NCBI RefSeq assembly: GCF_003185895.1
Contig: NZ_QHLY01000004.1
Span: 81,609-145,608, forward strand
Reading direction: 5' to 3'
Length of the DNA stretch: 64,000 bases
Source of the DNA: Cryobacterium arcticum
GTDB lineage: Bacteria > Actinomycetota > Actinomycetes > Actinomycetales > Microbacteriaceae
The position numbers and the translations under genes were made by a program. Below are positions 34,363-43,614 of the stretch, piece by piece (the first letter of the stretch is position 1; the number at the start of each line of letters is the position of its first letter). The notes under the pieces are model-generated. The model made no database searches and was not told the DNA's origin. It saw only the letters and a list, made by a program, of their open reading frames with translations.

Positions 34363-35919
34363 TTAGAGGCCCAGCAGGTAGCCGTCGGAATGGTTTGCGC
34401 CGGCAGGATCGTCGTCGTAGGTCACTCCGCCCCAGACCAGGATGCTGTCGGGCCCGGTGATCACGGTGGCTTCGGACCGGTCGGTCCACGGTTGCTGGGG
34501 GAGCTCGGTGATCGCGCGGGTCACGGGGTCGACCAGAAAGCGAACGCCGATCAGTACCCGGTCGCCGACTGCCTGGGGCGCACTGCCATTGGCGTACTCG
34601 TTGAGCGGAGCACCGCCGGGTAGCTCCGGCATGGCGGTCCACGTCTGGTCGTCTGGGTTGAAGATCCCGGCCTCCTCGTAAGGGCGCTCGCCGGGTCGCA
34701 CGGCTGCTCCGGTGCTGTCGGTGCCGTAAAAGGGAAACACCCCCAGACCGGCGACCGCAAGCGGACCAAGTCCCGTGATGTCGCTCTCGGGCAGCTCCGT
34801 CCACGTCGTGAGGGTGCTGTCCAGTGAGGCCAGTCGCACCAGCGAAGGCGCCGCGGAGTCGGGGTTGTCGACAAGACGCTTCGCGCTGAGCAACAAGGAA
34901 CCATTCAGCCAGGCAGCCCCGCGGTCGTAGCTCGGGCCGAGCGGATCGTCGGGCAGCGCCGACCACATCTGCGTGGCCGGGTCGAAGACCGCATCGGCGC
35001 CGACGACGTTCTCGTCGGACCCCGTGATAGCGAGCACCCTGTCGCCGGCCGCGACGAGCGCCCCGGGTGAGGGCGGCGACGGCAGAACGCTCCACGCATC
35101 CGCCTCGCTGTCGTAACGCAGGAAGGAAACCACTATCTGGCCATCGGTGCCCACCTGGAGACCGCCGTCGACGACATCGTAGGTGAGCAGATAGAGATCG
35201 CTGCCCACGACGGCCGAGCTGTAGGTACTCACCGGAACTGGCGCCGTCGCGATCCGCTGCCACATATCGATGTAAGGGTCATAGCTTGCGCCGTCCCGCT
35301 GCGCCGACTCGCGATAGGCGCAATCCGCCGTCGGAAGGCAGGGTTGGTCCGTCCAGCCGCCCACGATCACAAAGCTGTCGCCGACCCAGGCGCCCACACT
35401 GGCGCGCCGGGCCGCCAGCGGGCTCTCGGGAAGCTCACCCCAGGCCTCGTCGGGCGGAAGATCGGGTGCCACGAGCGGGTCGGGCACCTCCGCGTCGACA
35501 CCGCCCACCAGAACCGGGGCGTGCTCACCGCAGTGCTCGCGCACCTCGGCGGGGAGCACGACGTCGTGCAACTGGCCGCCGCCAGCCGCCATCCGGTCGC
35601 CCACCTGGTATTCCAAGCCATCCACGGTCAGTGTGGTGCCATCCCAGGTGGTGAGATCGGCGGGAAAGATAAGCGGGTCGCCGCCGACCCGGAGGCAGCC
35701 GTTCTCAAACGTGAGTGTCCCCACGAACAGTGCCGCCATCGACACGTAGCCGCCGCCTGGCTGTTCCACCCGTTCGTAGGTGAGCAACCCGTCGGTGAAC
35801 ATCGGGAAGGGTGCGGCGGATGGGCTGGGGCCGGCCAGTCCGGCCGCGCCAGTCCCGCAGCCGCTCAGGGCCAGCGTCGCCACTGTCGCGATCGTGAACC
35901 ACACGCCGTGTCGCCTCAT
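34363..35919 (-). CDS. Kelch-repeat lipoprotein
   Basis: 518 residues from ATG 35919. Lipobox LALSGC near residues 16-21 anchors it outside the membrane. About 150 residues of unclear fold come first. From about residue 165 there are five or six kelch-type blades, with SFVIVGGWTD, DLYLLTYDVVDGG, WSVLPSPPSPG, MWSALPDDPLGP, TWTELPESD and TWTAMPELPGG as recurring blade elements. This predicts a beta-propeller used for ligand or polymer binding. No enzyme motif visible. Confidence 0.8.
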   Translation of the reverse strand: MRRHGVWFTIATVATLALSGCGTGAAGLAGPSPSAAPFPMFTDGLLTYERVEQPGGGYVSMAALFVGTLTFENGCLRVGGDPLIFPADLTTWDGTTLTVDGLEYQVGDRMAAGGGQLHDVVLPAEVREHCGEHAPVLVGGVDAEVPDPLVAPDLPPDEAWGELPESPLAARRASVGAWVGDSFVIVGGWTDQPCLPTADCAYRESAQRDGASYDPYIDMWQRIATAPVPVSTYSSAVVGSDLYLLTYDVVDGGLQVGTDGQIVVSFLRYDSEADAWSVLPSPPSPGALVAAGDRVLAITGSDENVVGADAVFDPATQMWSALPDDPLGPSYDRGAAWLNGSLLLSAKRLVDNPDSAAPSLVRLASLDSTLTTWTELPESDITGLGPLAVAGLGVFPFYGTDSTGAAVRPGERPYEEAGIFNPDDQTWTAMPELPGGAPLNEYANGSAPQAVGDRVLIGVRFLVDPVTRAITELPQQPWTDRSEATVITGPDSILVWGGVTYDDDPAGANHSDGYLLGL

Positions 35920-35988
35920 CGGTACCCCTCAGATGTTTCGTACTAGGGAATGTCCGCGCGGTGTCGTCCGGTTCCCGAAGTACACCTT

Positions 35989-36828
35989 CTAGAGCGGGTC
36001 GGCCGCCTTCACGGCCTGGATCGTGTAGCTGAGCGGCGCCACACCCGCCAACGCATCCAGAGCGAACTCGCCGTCGGCGCGCCCGACCATCTGCCCGGGC
36101 AGCGCCTCCCAGGGCACGCTGTCGTGCTCGATCAGCATGGTCAGGGTGAGCCCGGCGTTCAAGAGCGCGGTCACGATCTCGCCGAGCCCGTGGTTCCACT
36201 CGTAGGTCTTCGTTGCGGTCAGAGGTCGATCGGTGGCCACGTAGGTGGAGCTGTCGTCCCAGGCCAACGGTTCGGCCTGCTCAAAATAGGGGAACCGCAG
36301 GTGCAGGTCGTCATCGAGTCGTTCATCCATGGCCCAGAGCACCGGATGCCCCTCCCGCAGGAACAGGCGCCCACCCGGGGCCAGCAACCCGGCCACCACG
36401 GCGGCCCAGCGGTCGATGCTCGGCAGCCAGCACAGCGCGCCGATGCCCGTGTAGACCAGGTCGAAACTGGCCGGCTCGAGCACCGACAGTGCCGAGTACA
36501 CATCGGATTCGACGAAGTCAACGCCGTCACCGGTCTCCGCCACGAGCGTTCGCGCCTCTGCCAGGGCCACCGGCGAGAAGTCCAGCCCGGTGACGCGGGC
36601 GCCCAGCCGCGCCAACGAAAGCGTGTCGGTGCCGATGTGGCACTGCAGGTGAACGGTGCGCAGGCCCGTGATGTCGCCCAGCCGGTCGAGGTCGAACCGC
36701 ACCACGTCCGACAACAACGCGTGATCGTCGACGTATCGCTGCACGCCGTAGCCCAGCCCGGTGCGGGCGGCGTGCACCGATGCGCGGTCGTCCCAGTTGG
36801 CGCGGTTGGTGTCGAGATACTCCTGCAT
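35989..36828 (-). CDS. Class-I SAM-dependent methyltransferase
   Basis: 279 residues. ATG 36828 has GAGGGTG seven bases upstream; an ATG 12 bases earlier lacks a proper site. VHLQCHIGTDTLSLARLGA is motif I (altered from the usual GxGxG), RVTGLDFSPVALAEAR follows, and FDLVYTGIGALCWLP and LLAPGGRLFLREGHP are later motifs. Methyl acceptor unknown. It follows the kelch lipoprotein on the opposite side of a 69-base gap; the genes are on the same strand, methyltransferase upstream. Confidence 0.85.
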   Translation of the reverse strand: MQEYLDTNRANWDDRASVHAARTGLGYGVQRYVDDHALLSDVVRFDLDRLGDITGLRTVHLQCHIGTDTLSLARLGARVTGLDFSPVALAEARTLVAETGDGVDFVESDVYSALSVLEPASFDLVYTGIGALCWLPSIDRWAAVVAGLLAPGGRLFLREGHPVLWAMDERLDDDLHLRFPYFEQAEPLAWDDSSTYVATDRPLTATKTYEWNHGLGEIVTALLNAGLTLTMLIEHDSVPWEALPGQMVGRADGEFALDALAGVAPLSYTIQAVKAADPL

Positions 36829-36901
36829 GGTCACCCTCATCCTGCTCGGCGAAGGCGAGCCCACCAGACTACTGGCCAGCCGGTCGGCGGCGCCAGTGCG
36901 G

Positions 36902-37813
36902 TCAGGCTTCGAGCGGCACCGTGACTGCGCGCCGCATTTTTTGCACGATGGCGGCGCGAGCATCGCTGCCCACCGTGGTGGGCAGCAGTGGGTAGACATG
37001 TACCTGTCCGTCGTGCTCGTGGAAGTCGAGGTCGACTCCCGCAGCGGCAGCTTTCGCTACCAGCAGGTGGGCGTCGGGGTTGAGCACGTCCCAGGTTCCG
37101 CTGAACAGGGTGATCGGTCCGAGCCCGGCCAGATCGCCCATCAACGGGCTCACCACCGGGTCCAGGATGTCGCTGTCGCCCTTCCAGAGATCGGCAAGCA
37201 CCTCTCCGCCGGGAGTGGCGAGCCAAGGGTCGCTCGGCTGCACGGCCGGGATGCGCGGATTGCTCCAGCTGAGGTCGAGGGCCGGGGAGATCAGCACGGT
37301 TTCGGGCAGGGTGATGTTGTGCCCGTCGCGCAGGGCGAGTGCGGTCGAGAGGGCGATCTGTCCGCCGGCGGAATCCCCGGCGAGGCAGGTCGTGCCATAC
37401 CGTTCGAGGTTCTGTCGCACCAGATCGACGACACCGGCCGCCACGGCCGCGGCGGTTCCGAACGGCACCAGCGGGTAGATCGGAACGGTGACGGTGGTGT
37501 TCGCCTCGGCGGCGATCTGCGCCGCGAGATGCCAGTGCTGGCCGACGATCTGATTGACCCAGCCGCCGCCGTGCACGTAGACCACACTGCCGGCGGGTGT
37601 GCTGCCGAAGGGGGTGATGGTGTAGACCGGCCAGCCCCGGTTGGTGACCTCCACCCGCACGTCCCGGCGCAGCCGGCTCGGTGGGCCGTAGGGGGTCGGC
37701 CGCAGTTCGAGTTCCCGCACCCGCCGGCGCGCCCCATCGGCCGTGACGAAGACGCGGTTGGCGCGCATCAGGCGGAGGGCGGGGGCAATGAGGTTGCTGG
37801 GTACGACGGCCAT
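36902..37813 (-). CDS. HSL-type alpha/beta hydrolase
   Basis: 303 residues from ATG 37813. The oxyanion-hole motif VVYVHGGGWVNQ and the nucleophile CLAGDSAGGQIA (Ser) match the hormone-sensitive-lipase/BD-FAE family, with SGTWDVLNPDA and DGQVHVYPL supplying the acid and histidine. No signal peptide. Ester substrate unknown. Divergent from the acetoacetate-decarboxylase-like gene across 87 bases. Confidence 0.87.
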   Translation of the reverse strand: MAVVPSNLIAPALRLMRANRVFVTADGARRRVRELELRPTPYGPPSRLRRDVRVEVTNRGWPVYTITPFGSTPAGSVVYVHGGGWVNQIVGQHWHLAAQIAAEANTTVTVPIYPLVPFGTAAAVAAGVVDLVRQNLERYGTTCLAGDSAGGQIALSTALALRDGHNITLPETVLISPALDLSWSNPRIPAVQPSDPWLATPGGEVLADLWKGDSDILDPVVSPLMGDLAGLGPITLFSGTWDVLNPDAHLLVAKAAAAGVDLDFHEHDGQVHVYPLLPTTVGSDARAAIVQKMRRAVTVPLEA

Positions 37814-37900
37814 GCCTTACATTCTGCAAGGTCAGGTCGAAAAACGGATGTGCGGCTGACACACTGGGGGCGTGACCTGCGCAGGCGAAGAAGCATCCAC

Positions 37901-38563
37901 ATGACCGACACCGTGACCGACGTCACCGGATACCCGCCCGAGCCCTGGTACCTGGGCGGCACCATGAACGTGTCGGTCTTCCTCGTGTCGGAGGCCGACC
38001 TGCCGGCCGGCTGTGATCTGCCGAACGGTCGGCGCCCGCTGCGGGTGGGCTCGCGCGTGGTCGTCGGGGTCGCCGCCGTGCGCTACTTGCCCGGCGGGGT
38101 GCTCGACTACGACGAACTCCTGATCGCGGTGCCGAGCCTGGGTCGCGGCGGCTTCCGGGTCACGATCCCGCAGATCTGGGTCGACAGCGCCACCTCCCGG
38201 CAGGGCGGCCGAGAGCTATGGGGCATCCCGAAAGAGCTGGCCGAGTTCACCGGCACCGAGCGAGCGGGCGCCACCAGCATGTCGATGACCGTCGACAGCA
38301 ACCCGGTCGCGGCCGTGCGTGCTCGCCGCGGCTTGCCTCTGCTGCCCGGGATGCGCCAGCTTGCGCTGCCGATCCTGCAGCGCCTCGATGGCAGACTCAC
38401 GCTCTCGCACAACCGTGTCATCGGCCGGATGTCGGGTCTGCGGGCATCCTGGCGCTTCGCCGCCACCGGCCCGCTGGGCTACCTGCACGGCCGCCGGCCG
38501 CTGCTGAGCCTCGCCCTGCACGATGCGGCGATCATCTTCGGAATGGATGTGACCAGATCATGA
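37901..38563 (+). CDS. Acetoacetate-decarboxylase-fold protein
   Basis: 220 residues from ATG 37901. The key block GGRELWGIPKELAEF matches the acetoacetate decarboxylase signature in which a lysine after Pro forms the Schiff base. The surrounding YDELLIAVPSLGRGGFRVTI is also family-like. True decarboxylase activity is not proven by sequence, since many members have other activities. It overlaps the following short-chain dehydrogenase by four bases, suggesting a shared pathway. Confidence 0.78.
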   Translation: MTDTVTDVTGYPPEPWYLGGTMNVSVFLVSEADLPAGCDLPNGRRPLRVGSRVVVGVAAVRYLPGGVLDYDELLIAVPSLGRGGFRVTIPQIWVDSATSRQGGRELWGIPKELAEFTGTERAGATSMSMTVDSNPVAAVRARRGLPLLPGMRQLALPILQRLDGRLTLSHNRVIGRMSGLRASWRFAATGPLGYLHGRRPLLSLALHDAAIIFGMDVTRS

Positions 38564-39384
38564 CCGAACGCCCTCTCGCGGTCATCACCGGCGGCGCCCG
38601 GGGGATCGGCCGGCAGATCGCCGCCGATCTGGTCACCCGGGGCTACCGGGTGGTGATCGGTGACCTCGACGAGGAGGCCACCCGGCGCACCGCCGCAGAA
38701 CTGGGCGCCGCAGTGACCGGAGTGCGTCTGGACATCACCGACCGTGCCCTGGTGGCGGAGACGATCGACTTCGTGGAAAGCACCATCGGCCCGATCGCGG
38801 TCTGGGTGAACAACGCCGGCATCATGCCCACCGGCGCCTTCGCCAGCCAGGATGCCGCCTTGGCGCGCGCCGTGATCGATGTCGACTACGCCGCCCTGGT
38901 GGAGGTGACCTCGGCCATTCTGCCCCGGTTCCTCTCCCGGAATGCGGGCACGCTGATCAACCTGGGCAGTGCGACCGGGCTGAAACCGCTGGCCGGCCTG
39001 GCCGTGTACTCCGGCGCGAAGGCCGCGGTGATCGGCTTCAGCGACGCATTGCGCCGGGAGCTTCGCGGCACCGGGGTGCGGGTGCGGGTGATCCTGCCCA
39101 ACCTCGTTTCGACCCCCATGGGCGCCGGCATCACCCCGCCGCGGTTTTCGCCCGCGGTCACGCCCGAGCAGGTGAGCCGGGCTGTGGTGCGGGCGATCGA
39201 CCACGGGCCGTTCGCGGTGACGGTACCGCGGGTGCTCGGCCCGGTGCTGCGGGTCTCGCGCCTGCTGCCGACGGCCGCACAGGACTGGCTGGACGATCGC
39301 ATCGGAACCGACCGCATCGGCCTCGGCGGCGACCCGGCCGCTCGGGCGGCCTACCAGGCGGGACTACCGGCCGAGCCGCGCTGA
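38560..39384 (+). CDS. Short-chain dehydrogenase/reductase
   Basis: 274 residues, ATGA overlap with the ADC-like gene. ITGGARGIGRQIA (cofactor), VWVNNAGIMPTG (structural NNAG), and the catalytic tyrosine-lysine in VYSGAKAAVIGF are complete. The DLDEEATRR after strand 2 indicates an acidic residue, favouring NAD over NADP. C-terminal extension of about 40 residues. Alcohol or ketone substrate unknown. Confidence 0.88.
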   Translation: MTERPLAVITGGARGIGRQIAADLVTRGYRVVIGDLDEEATRRTAAELGAAVTGVRLDITDRALVAETIDFVESTIGPIAVWVNNAGIMPTGAFASQDAALARAVIDVDYAALVEVTSAILPRFLSRNAGTLINLGSATGLKPLAGLAVYSGAKAAVIGFSDALRRELRGTGVRVRVILPNLVSTPMGAGITPPRFSPAVTPEQVSRAVVRAIDHGPFAVTVPRVLGPVLRVSRLLPTAAQDWLDDRIGTDRIGLGGDPAARAAYQAGLPAEPR

Positions 39385-39395
39385 ACCCGGCGGCC

Positions 39396-39941
39396 TCAGG
39401 CGGCGGCGGGACGGAGCCCGGTGAGGATGATCTCGAGCAGCGGCGTGCGATCGGCCGGGCTGCCCAGCCGCACGGCGTACTCGACGCCGCAGACCAGGTG
39501 GGAGAGCTGCTCGAGGGTGAGATCCGCCCGAACCGCGCCCACGCTCTTCGCGCCGTCGAGCACCGCGGCGAAGGTGCCGAAGATCTCCCGCTTGGCCGCG
39601 CGCACCTCCTCGGCCTCATCTTCTGGGGAGAGCAGAACCGACTGCAGGCCACCATCCTCCAACTGCAGTGTGAGCGCCGACCGGAGATAGAACGAGAACG
39701 CCGTCGCCGGGTCCACCTCGGCGGCCGCGCGCCGCGAGATCTGCAGCATCCGCTCGAGGGTGTCAACGGTGAGCGCTTCGACGAGGGCCGGCACCGAGGG
39801 AAAGTGGCGGTAGACCGTGCCCACGCCGACACCGGCCTCACGGGCCAGATCGTTCATGCGCAGGGCGTGGATGTCGTGGGTGCGGGCGACCTCGAGGATG
39901 CGCGCCCGGCTGCGGGCGGCATCGGACCGGAGCGCTGACAT
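39396..39941 (-). CDS. TetR-family transcriptional regulator
   Basis: 181 residues from ATG 39941. HTH: ARSRARILEVARTHDIHALR then NDLAREAGVGVGTVYRHFPS. C-terminal domain similar to the SbtR-like group. Divergent from a short-chain dehydrogenase, with two palindromic operator candidates between the start codons; it probably represses that gene and itself. Confidence 0.88.
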   Translation of the reverse strand: MSALRSDAARSRARILEVARTHDIHALRMNDLAREAGVGVGTVYRHFPSVPALVEALTVDTLERMLQISRRAAAEVDPATAFSFYLRSALTLQLEDGGLQSVLLSPEDEAEEVRAAKREIFGTFAAVLDGAKSVGAVRADLTLEQLSHLVCGVEYAVRLGSPADRTPLLEIILTGLRPAAA

Positions 39942-39958
39942 GCCCGAAGTCTAACCGA

Positions 39959-40014
39959 AACGGATGAGTCATCCGTTCTTGTGCTAGCGTCGAAACGGAT
40001 AACTAATCCGCTTT
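39959..40014. promoter_or_regulatory. Two palindromic TetR operators
   Basis: AACGGATGAGTCATCCGTT (39959-39977) is a perfect inverted repeat with a one-base centre. A second site at 39993-40014 has arms AAACGGAT and ATCCGCTTT around five bases. Both share CGGAT and lie between the TetR start (39941) and the SDR start (40029). Confidence 0.75.
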
Positions 40015-40028
40015 GAGAGAAGGACGAT

Positions 40029-40976
40029 ATGACCTGGAACCCCGCCACCCTGCCCGCCCAGCCGGGCCGCACCTTCGTCGTCACTGGCGCGACCGCCGGC
40101 ATCGGCTATTTCGCCGCCGAGCAGCTCGCCGCCACCGGCGCCCACATCGTGCTGGCGTCCCGCTCTGCGGCGAAGCTGCGGGTGGCTCAGGACTCGATTC
40201 GCAGCCGGGTGCCGGATGCCTCACTCGGCGCTGTCGTGATCGAGCTGGGCTCGCTCGCCTCGGTGGCCGATGCCGCCGCCGAACTCGCGGCGCTGCCGCG
40301 GCTCGACGGCATCCTGCTCAACGGCGGCGCGATGAGCATGAGCCGTGGCGCGACCACCGACGACGGCCTGCCGATCCTGCTGGGCACGCACGTGGTGGCC
40401 AATGTGCGGCTGCTCGCCGGGGTGCTGCCAGCCCTGATCGGCACGGCGACGGAACACGGCACCCTCGGCAGGGTGGTGCACACCTCCACCGGGTTCGTGG
40501 GCCTTCGCAACTACAAGCTCGATGACCTCACCAGGATGCCGTGGACCGGTATCGGTGCCTACACGAAGGCGAAGACGGCCACCGAGGTGCTCGCGTTCGA
40601 GCTCGACCGTCGACTGCGGGCAGCGGGCCTGCCGGTGGCCTCGGTGGTGTCGCGGCCGGGCGTGGGCGTGGATGCGAAGACGCCGGAGCGCGCCGGCATC
40701 CGCGATGCGACGACGCCCTACCAGCGGAATCCGTACACGCCGTGGGCGCAGGGTAAGGACACCGCCGCGTGGTCGGCTGTGCGCGGGCTCACCGACCCGG
40801 CGGTGCAGGGCGGGGAGTACTTCGCACCCAGCGGCGGTCGCCGGGGTGAGCCGGTCGCGGTGCCGACCCTGGCCCGCACGGCTGCTCCCGCGCGAGACCT
40901 CGCCGAGCGAGTCTGGGCTCAGCTCGAAGACCTCGCCGGGGCGCAGATCCCCGGGCTGGTGTCCGCGAAGGTCTAA
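40029..40976 (+). CDS. SDR-family oxidoreductase
   Basis: 315 residues from ATG 40029 with AGAAGGA upstream. VVTGATAGIGYFAAEQLAA is the cofactor motif, LLNGGAMSMS takes the place of NNAG, and YTKAKTATEVLAF holds the catalytic YxxxK. Resembles light-dependent protochlorophyllide-reductase-like SDRs of the NADP-dependent type (ASRSAAKLR after strand 2). Probably induced when the divergent TetR releases its operators. Confidence 0.87.
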   Translation: MTWNPATLPAQPGRTFVVTGATAGIGYFAAEQLAATGAHIVLASRSAAKLRVAQDSIRSRVPDASLGAVVIELGSLASVADAAAELAALPRLDGILLNGGAMSMSRGATTDDGLPILLGTHVVANVRLLAGVLPALIGTATEHGTLGRVVHTSTGFVGLRNYKLDDLTRMPWTGIGAYTKAKTATEVLAFELDRRLRAAGLPVASVVSRPGVGVDAKTPERAGIRDATTPYQRNPYTPWAQGKDTAAWSAVRGLTDPAVQGGEYFAPSGGRRGEPVAVPTLARTAAPARDLAERVWAQLEDLAGAQIPGLVSAKV

Positions 40977-41626
40977 CGCAGCCGCCGTGCGCGCAGCACC
41001 ACGTCCTCGGTGTGGTGCGCGCCGGCGCCGGTTGCCACGCGCCGGGGGCGAGTCTCGTCCACCTCGATGCGCCAATCGTCGCCCAGCAGGGCGGCGACGT
41101 CGGCCGGGCTCACGTAGTCGTCACGGTTGAAGCCGTGTGCACGCGCCTCTTCCTCGGTCGGCGCCGGGTGATGCACGACCAGAAGCACCCCGCCGGGTGT
41201 GACCGCGCCGAGCAGGGCGTGTTCGGCCAGGTTGTCGCTGGTGCGCAGCAAAGCGGGATACTGGGCCGAGACCAGATCGAAGGACGCCGGGGGCAATGCC
41301 GCCTCGACCAGACCGGAATGCAGCCAGGTCACCGTCAGTCCGCGGGCGCCGGCCTCTCGTGCGGCGCGGTCCAGCGCGACGGGTGACACATCCAGCGCGG
41401 TGACGTCCCAGCCCTGCTCGGCCAGCCAGAGCGCATCCGCCCCCTCGCCGCAGCCGACGTCGAGAACCCGCCCGGGCTTGAGCTCGCGAGTCTCGCCGAT
41501 CAAGACGGCATTCGGCTGCCCGCTCCAGAGCTGGTCCAGCCCGGCGTAGCGCTGGTCCCAGAGGAGCTGGATCTCGCCAGGGTCGTGGCTGGCAGGGGCG
41601 GGGGAGTCTGGGTGCTCTCGGTGCAT
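40973..41626 (-). CDS. Class-I SAM-dependent methyltransferase
   Basis: 217 residues from ATG 41626; an upstream frame to 41686 has no good ribosome site. WDQRYAGLDQLWSGQPNAVL, then GRVLDVGCGEGADALWLAEQ (motif I) and VTALDVSPVALDRA are typical of the UbiE/tellurite-resistance-type methyltransferases; LLVVHHPAP follows. Substrate unknown. Stops overlap the converging SDR gene by four bases. Confidence 0.88.
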   Translation of the reverse strand: MHREHPDSPAPASHDPGEIQLLWDQRYAGLDQLWSGQPNAVLIGETRELKPGRVLDVGCGEGADALWLAEQGWDVTALDVSPVALDRAAREAGARGLTVTWLHSGLVEAALPPASFDLVSAQYPALLRTSDNLAEHALLGAVTPGGVLLVVHHPAPTEEEARAHGFNRDDYVSPADVAALLGDDWRIEVDETRPRRVATGAGAHHTEDVVLRARRLR

Positions 41627-41827
41627 GACTGCAGCATGCACCGATCGGGACCCGGAACAAAAACAGATTGCCGAACCGGCAACCACTGGGCGGCTTCCCT
41701 GGACAACCCCTGGGTGACCGGGCCGGGCGGAATTTCCCGTGGACGACGGGCGTTGGCCTGAATTGCACGAAAAACGTGCGACTGCGAGAGTAGTTCATCC
41801 ATCTTTTCGAGAACCCGAGGAGCACCT

Positions 41828-42202
41828 ATGCCCACCATCGACGTTACCGAGACCACCTTCGGCGAGACCCTCGCCGCCAACGACATTGTGCTCGTGGACT
41901 TCTGGGCCGACTGGTGCGGCCCGTGTAAGCAGTTCGCGCCCACCTACGCCGCGTCGTCCGAGCAGCACCAGGACGTGGTGTTCGCCAAGGTCGACACCGA
42001 AGCCGAGCAGCAGCTCTCCGCTGCCGCCGGCATCCAGTCCATCCCCACGCTGATGGCTTTCCGTGAGGGCGTTCTGGTCTTCTCCCAGCCCGGTGCGCTG
42101 CCGCCCGCCGCCCTGGAGCAGGTCGTCACCGCCGTCAAGGGCCTCGACATGGCCGAGGTGCACCGCCAGGTCGCCGCGCAGAAGGCCGAACAGCAGGCCT
42201 AA
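41828..42202 (+). CDS. trxA: Thioredoxin
   Basis: 124 residues from ATG 41828 (GAGGAGC upstream). VLVDFWADWCGPCKQFAP contains the active site CGPC at about residues 30-33, and SIPTLMAFREG has the conserved cis-proline. Slightly longer than the 105-residue standard because of a helical tail. General cytosolic disulfide reductant. No reductase gene adjacent. Confidence 0.92.
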   Translation: MPTIDVTETTFGETLAANDIVLVDFWADWCGPCKQFAPTYAASSEQHQDVVFAKVDTEAEQQLSAAAGIQSIPTLMAFREGVLVFSQPGALPPAALEQVVTAVKGLDMAEVHRQVAAQKAEQQA

Positions 42203-42232
42203 GCCCGGCGATCACCCCAGCCGGCAGGCACC

Positions 42233-43249
42233 TCAGCGTCGAGTGTTGTCTGCCGCCGGGTGCAACCGGATGAGCCGCTGCGGGCCGTCTTCTTCCAGCT
42301 CGACCAGGTCGCTGCGGGAGGAGAGGAAGTCGGTGAACGAGCGGAAACCGAGCGGCTTCTCGTTGAACGACGGGTCCATCCGGCGCATCTGGTTCTTCAC
42401 GGTGCCGGTATTGAGCCACTCGTCGGCGTCGCCCTTGGCGTGACCGATCTGTAGCGCCCGCACGAGAAGCTCGGTCGCGATCGTCTGCGGGTCGATGTCC
42501 TCGCCGGACTCCGGCTCGTCGAACTGCGTGTCTTCGGTGTGCGAGAACATCGGCACCGTCGTGAACTTGCGCGCCTTGCTCGGGGCCGGCTCCGGCTCCA
42601 CCTCAACCGGTTCGGCGGTCTTCTTGCCCGACGAACGCCGGTCGTTGACCGGCTCGGCGCTCGGGGTGACCTTCTCGATGCCGGGCAGCGAGTCGTAGTC
42701 CTCGAACTCGTCGCAGGCCGCGGCGAGGGAGGTGCTGGTGGACCCGGCGACGCCGATGCCCACGACGAAGCGGCCGAGCCGCTTGGACTTCTGGGCCAGG
42801 GCGATGTAATCCGAGTCGCCCGCGATGATGATCACGTGGGTGAGGTCGGGCAGCCGAAAGAGGTCTTCGACCACGTCGACCGCCAGACGGATGTCGGCAC
42901 CGTTCTTGGTGCCCCGCGTGGTGGTGGTGAACAGCTGAGTGAGGTCGACCGCTCGGGACATCAGCTGGCGCTGGTAGCTCGCGTTCACCGGCACCGACCA
43001 GTCGGCGTAGGCACGGTTCACCACGAGGGTGCCGAACGAGGCGGCGAAGTCGATGATGGCGTTGAAGTCGACGGTTGCGGCGGCGAGGCGCGCGGCGACC
43101 TCGGGGTCGGCATCCCGGCTGGACTTGTCGAAGTTGCGGATGCCGTCGCGCTGGAAGGCGTTGCGCCCGTGTAGCTGCTGGTAGCGCGAAATGACGATGT
43201 TGTCGAAGTCGATATAGAGGCCGACGCGTGCATCGTTCGGTTCGGTCAT
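42233..43249 (-). CDS. NYN-domain (PIN-like RNase fold) protein with LOTUS-like tail
   Basis: 338 residues from ATG 43249 (AGGAG upstream). The N-terminal NYN domain shows VGLYIDFDNIVISR, KNGADIRLAVDVVEDLF and VIIIAGDSDYIALAQKSKRLG, the acidic residues of a PIN-like metal site. A low-complexity linker at about 205-260 (Glu/Pro/Lys-rich) precedes a C-terminal domain with NTGTVKNQMRRMDPSFNEKP and RSFTDFLSSRSDLVELEED, like the OST-HTH/LOTUS RNA-binding fold. An RNA-processing role is likely. Single gene. Confidence 0.87.
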   Translation of the reverse strand: MTEPNDARVGLYIDFDNIVISRYQQLHGRNAFQRDGIRNFDKSSRDADPEVAARLAAATVDFNAIIDFAASFGTLVVNRAYADWSVPVNASYQRQLMSRAVDLTQLFTTTTRGTKNGADIRLAVDVVEDLFRLPDLTHVIIIAGDSDYIALAQKSKRLGRFVVGIGVAGSTSTSLAAACDEFEDYDSLPGIEKVTPSAEPVNDRRSSGKKTAEPVEVEPEPAPSKARKFTTVPMFSHTEDTQFDEPESGEDIDPQTIATELLVRALQIGHAKGDADEWLNTGTVKNQMRRMDPSFNEKPLGFRSFTDFLSSRSDLVELEEDGPQRLIRLHPAADNTRR

Positions 43250-43350
43250 GGTGAGCTCCTTAGCCGCCTGCGGAAGACTCAGTTGCGATCCGGTGCTTCC
43301 AGTCTGGTGCGCGGGGTGCGGCGAGGGCAACTCGTGGTGCCCTCGGTTGG

Positions 43351-43545
43351 TCAGCTGGCGGGCTTGCCGGCCTCGTCAGCGAGGGCTTCCTTGAGGATCC
43401 GGATGGCCTTCGGGCCGACTCCATGGAGGTCGATCAGCGCATCCAGGTCTTGATCCCGCAGCTCATCGAGCGACGTAATGCCGCTCGTGGCGAGTGCTCG
43501 CGTGGCCGGGGCGCCGATTTTCGGGAGCGGTGTCGAGTCGGACAT
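43351..43545 (-). CDS. Small helix-hairpin-helix protein
   Basis: 64 residues from ATG 43545. LPKIGAPATRALATSGITSL and DLDALIDLHGVGPKAIRILK form two helix-hairpin-helix units (the GVGPKA turn is diagnostic), as in the RNA-polymerase-alpha C-terminal domain and DisA-linker families. Likely binds DNA nonspecifically. Divergent from an MFS gene. Confidence 0.8.
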   Translation of the reverse strand: MSDSTPLPKIGAPATRALATSGITSLDELRDQDLDALIDLHGVGPKAIRILKEALADEAGKPAS

Positions 43546-43614
43546 GCCTCCACGATAGGCGAAGCGCTCGGGGCATCGCTTGATGCGATCTGCAGATGAC
43601 ACCACACTGAACAG

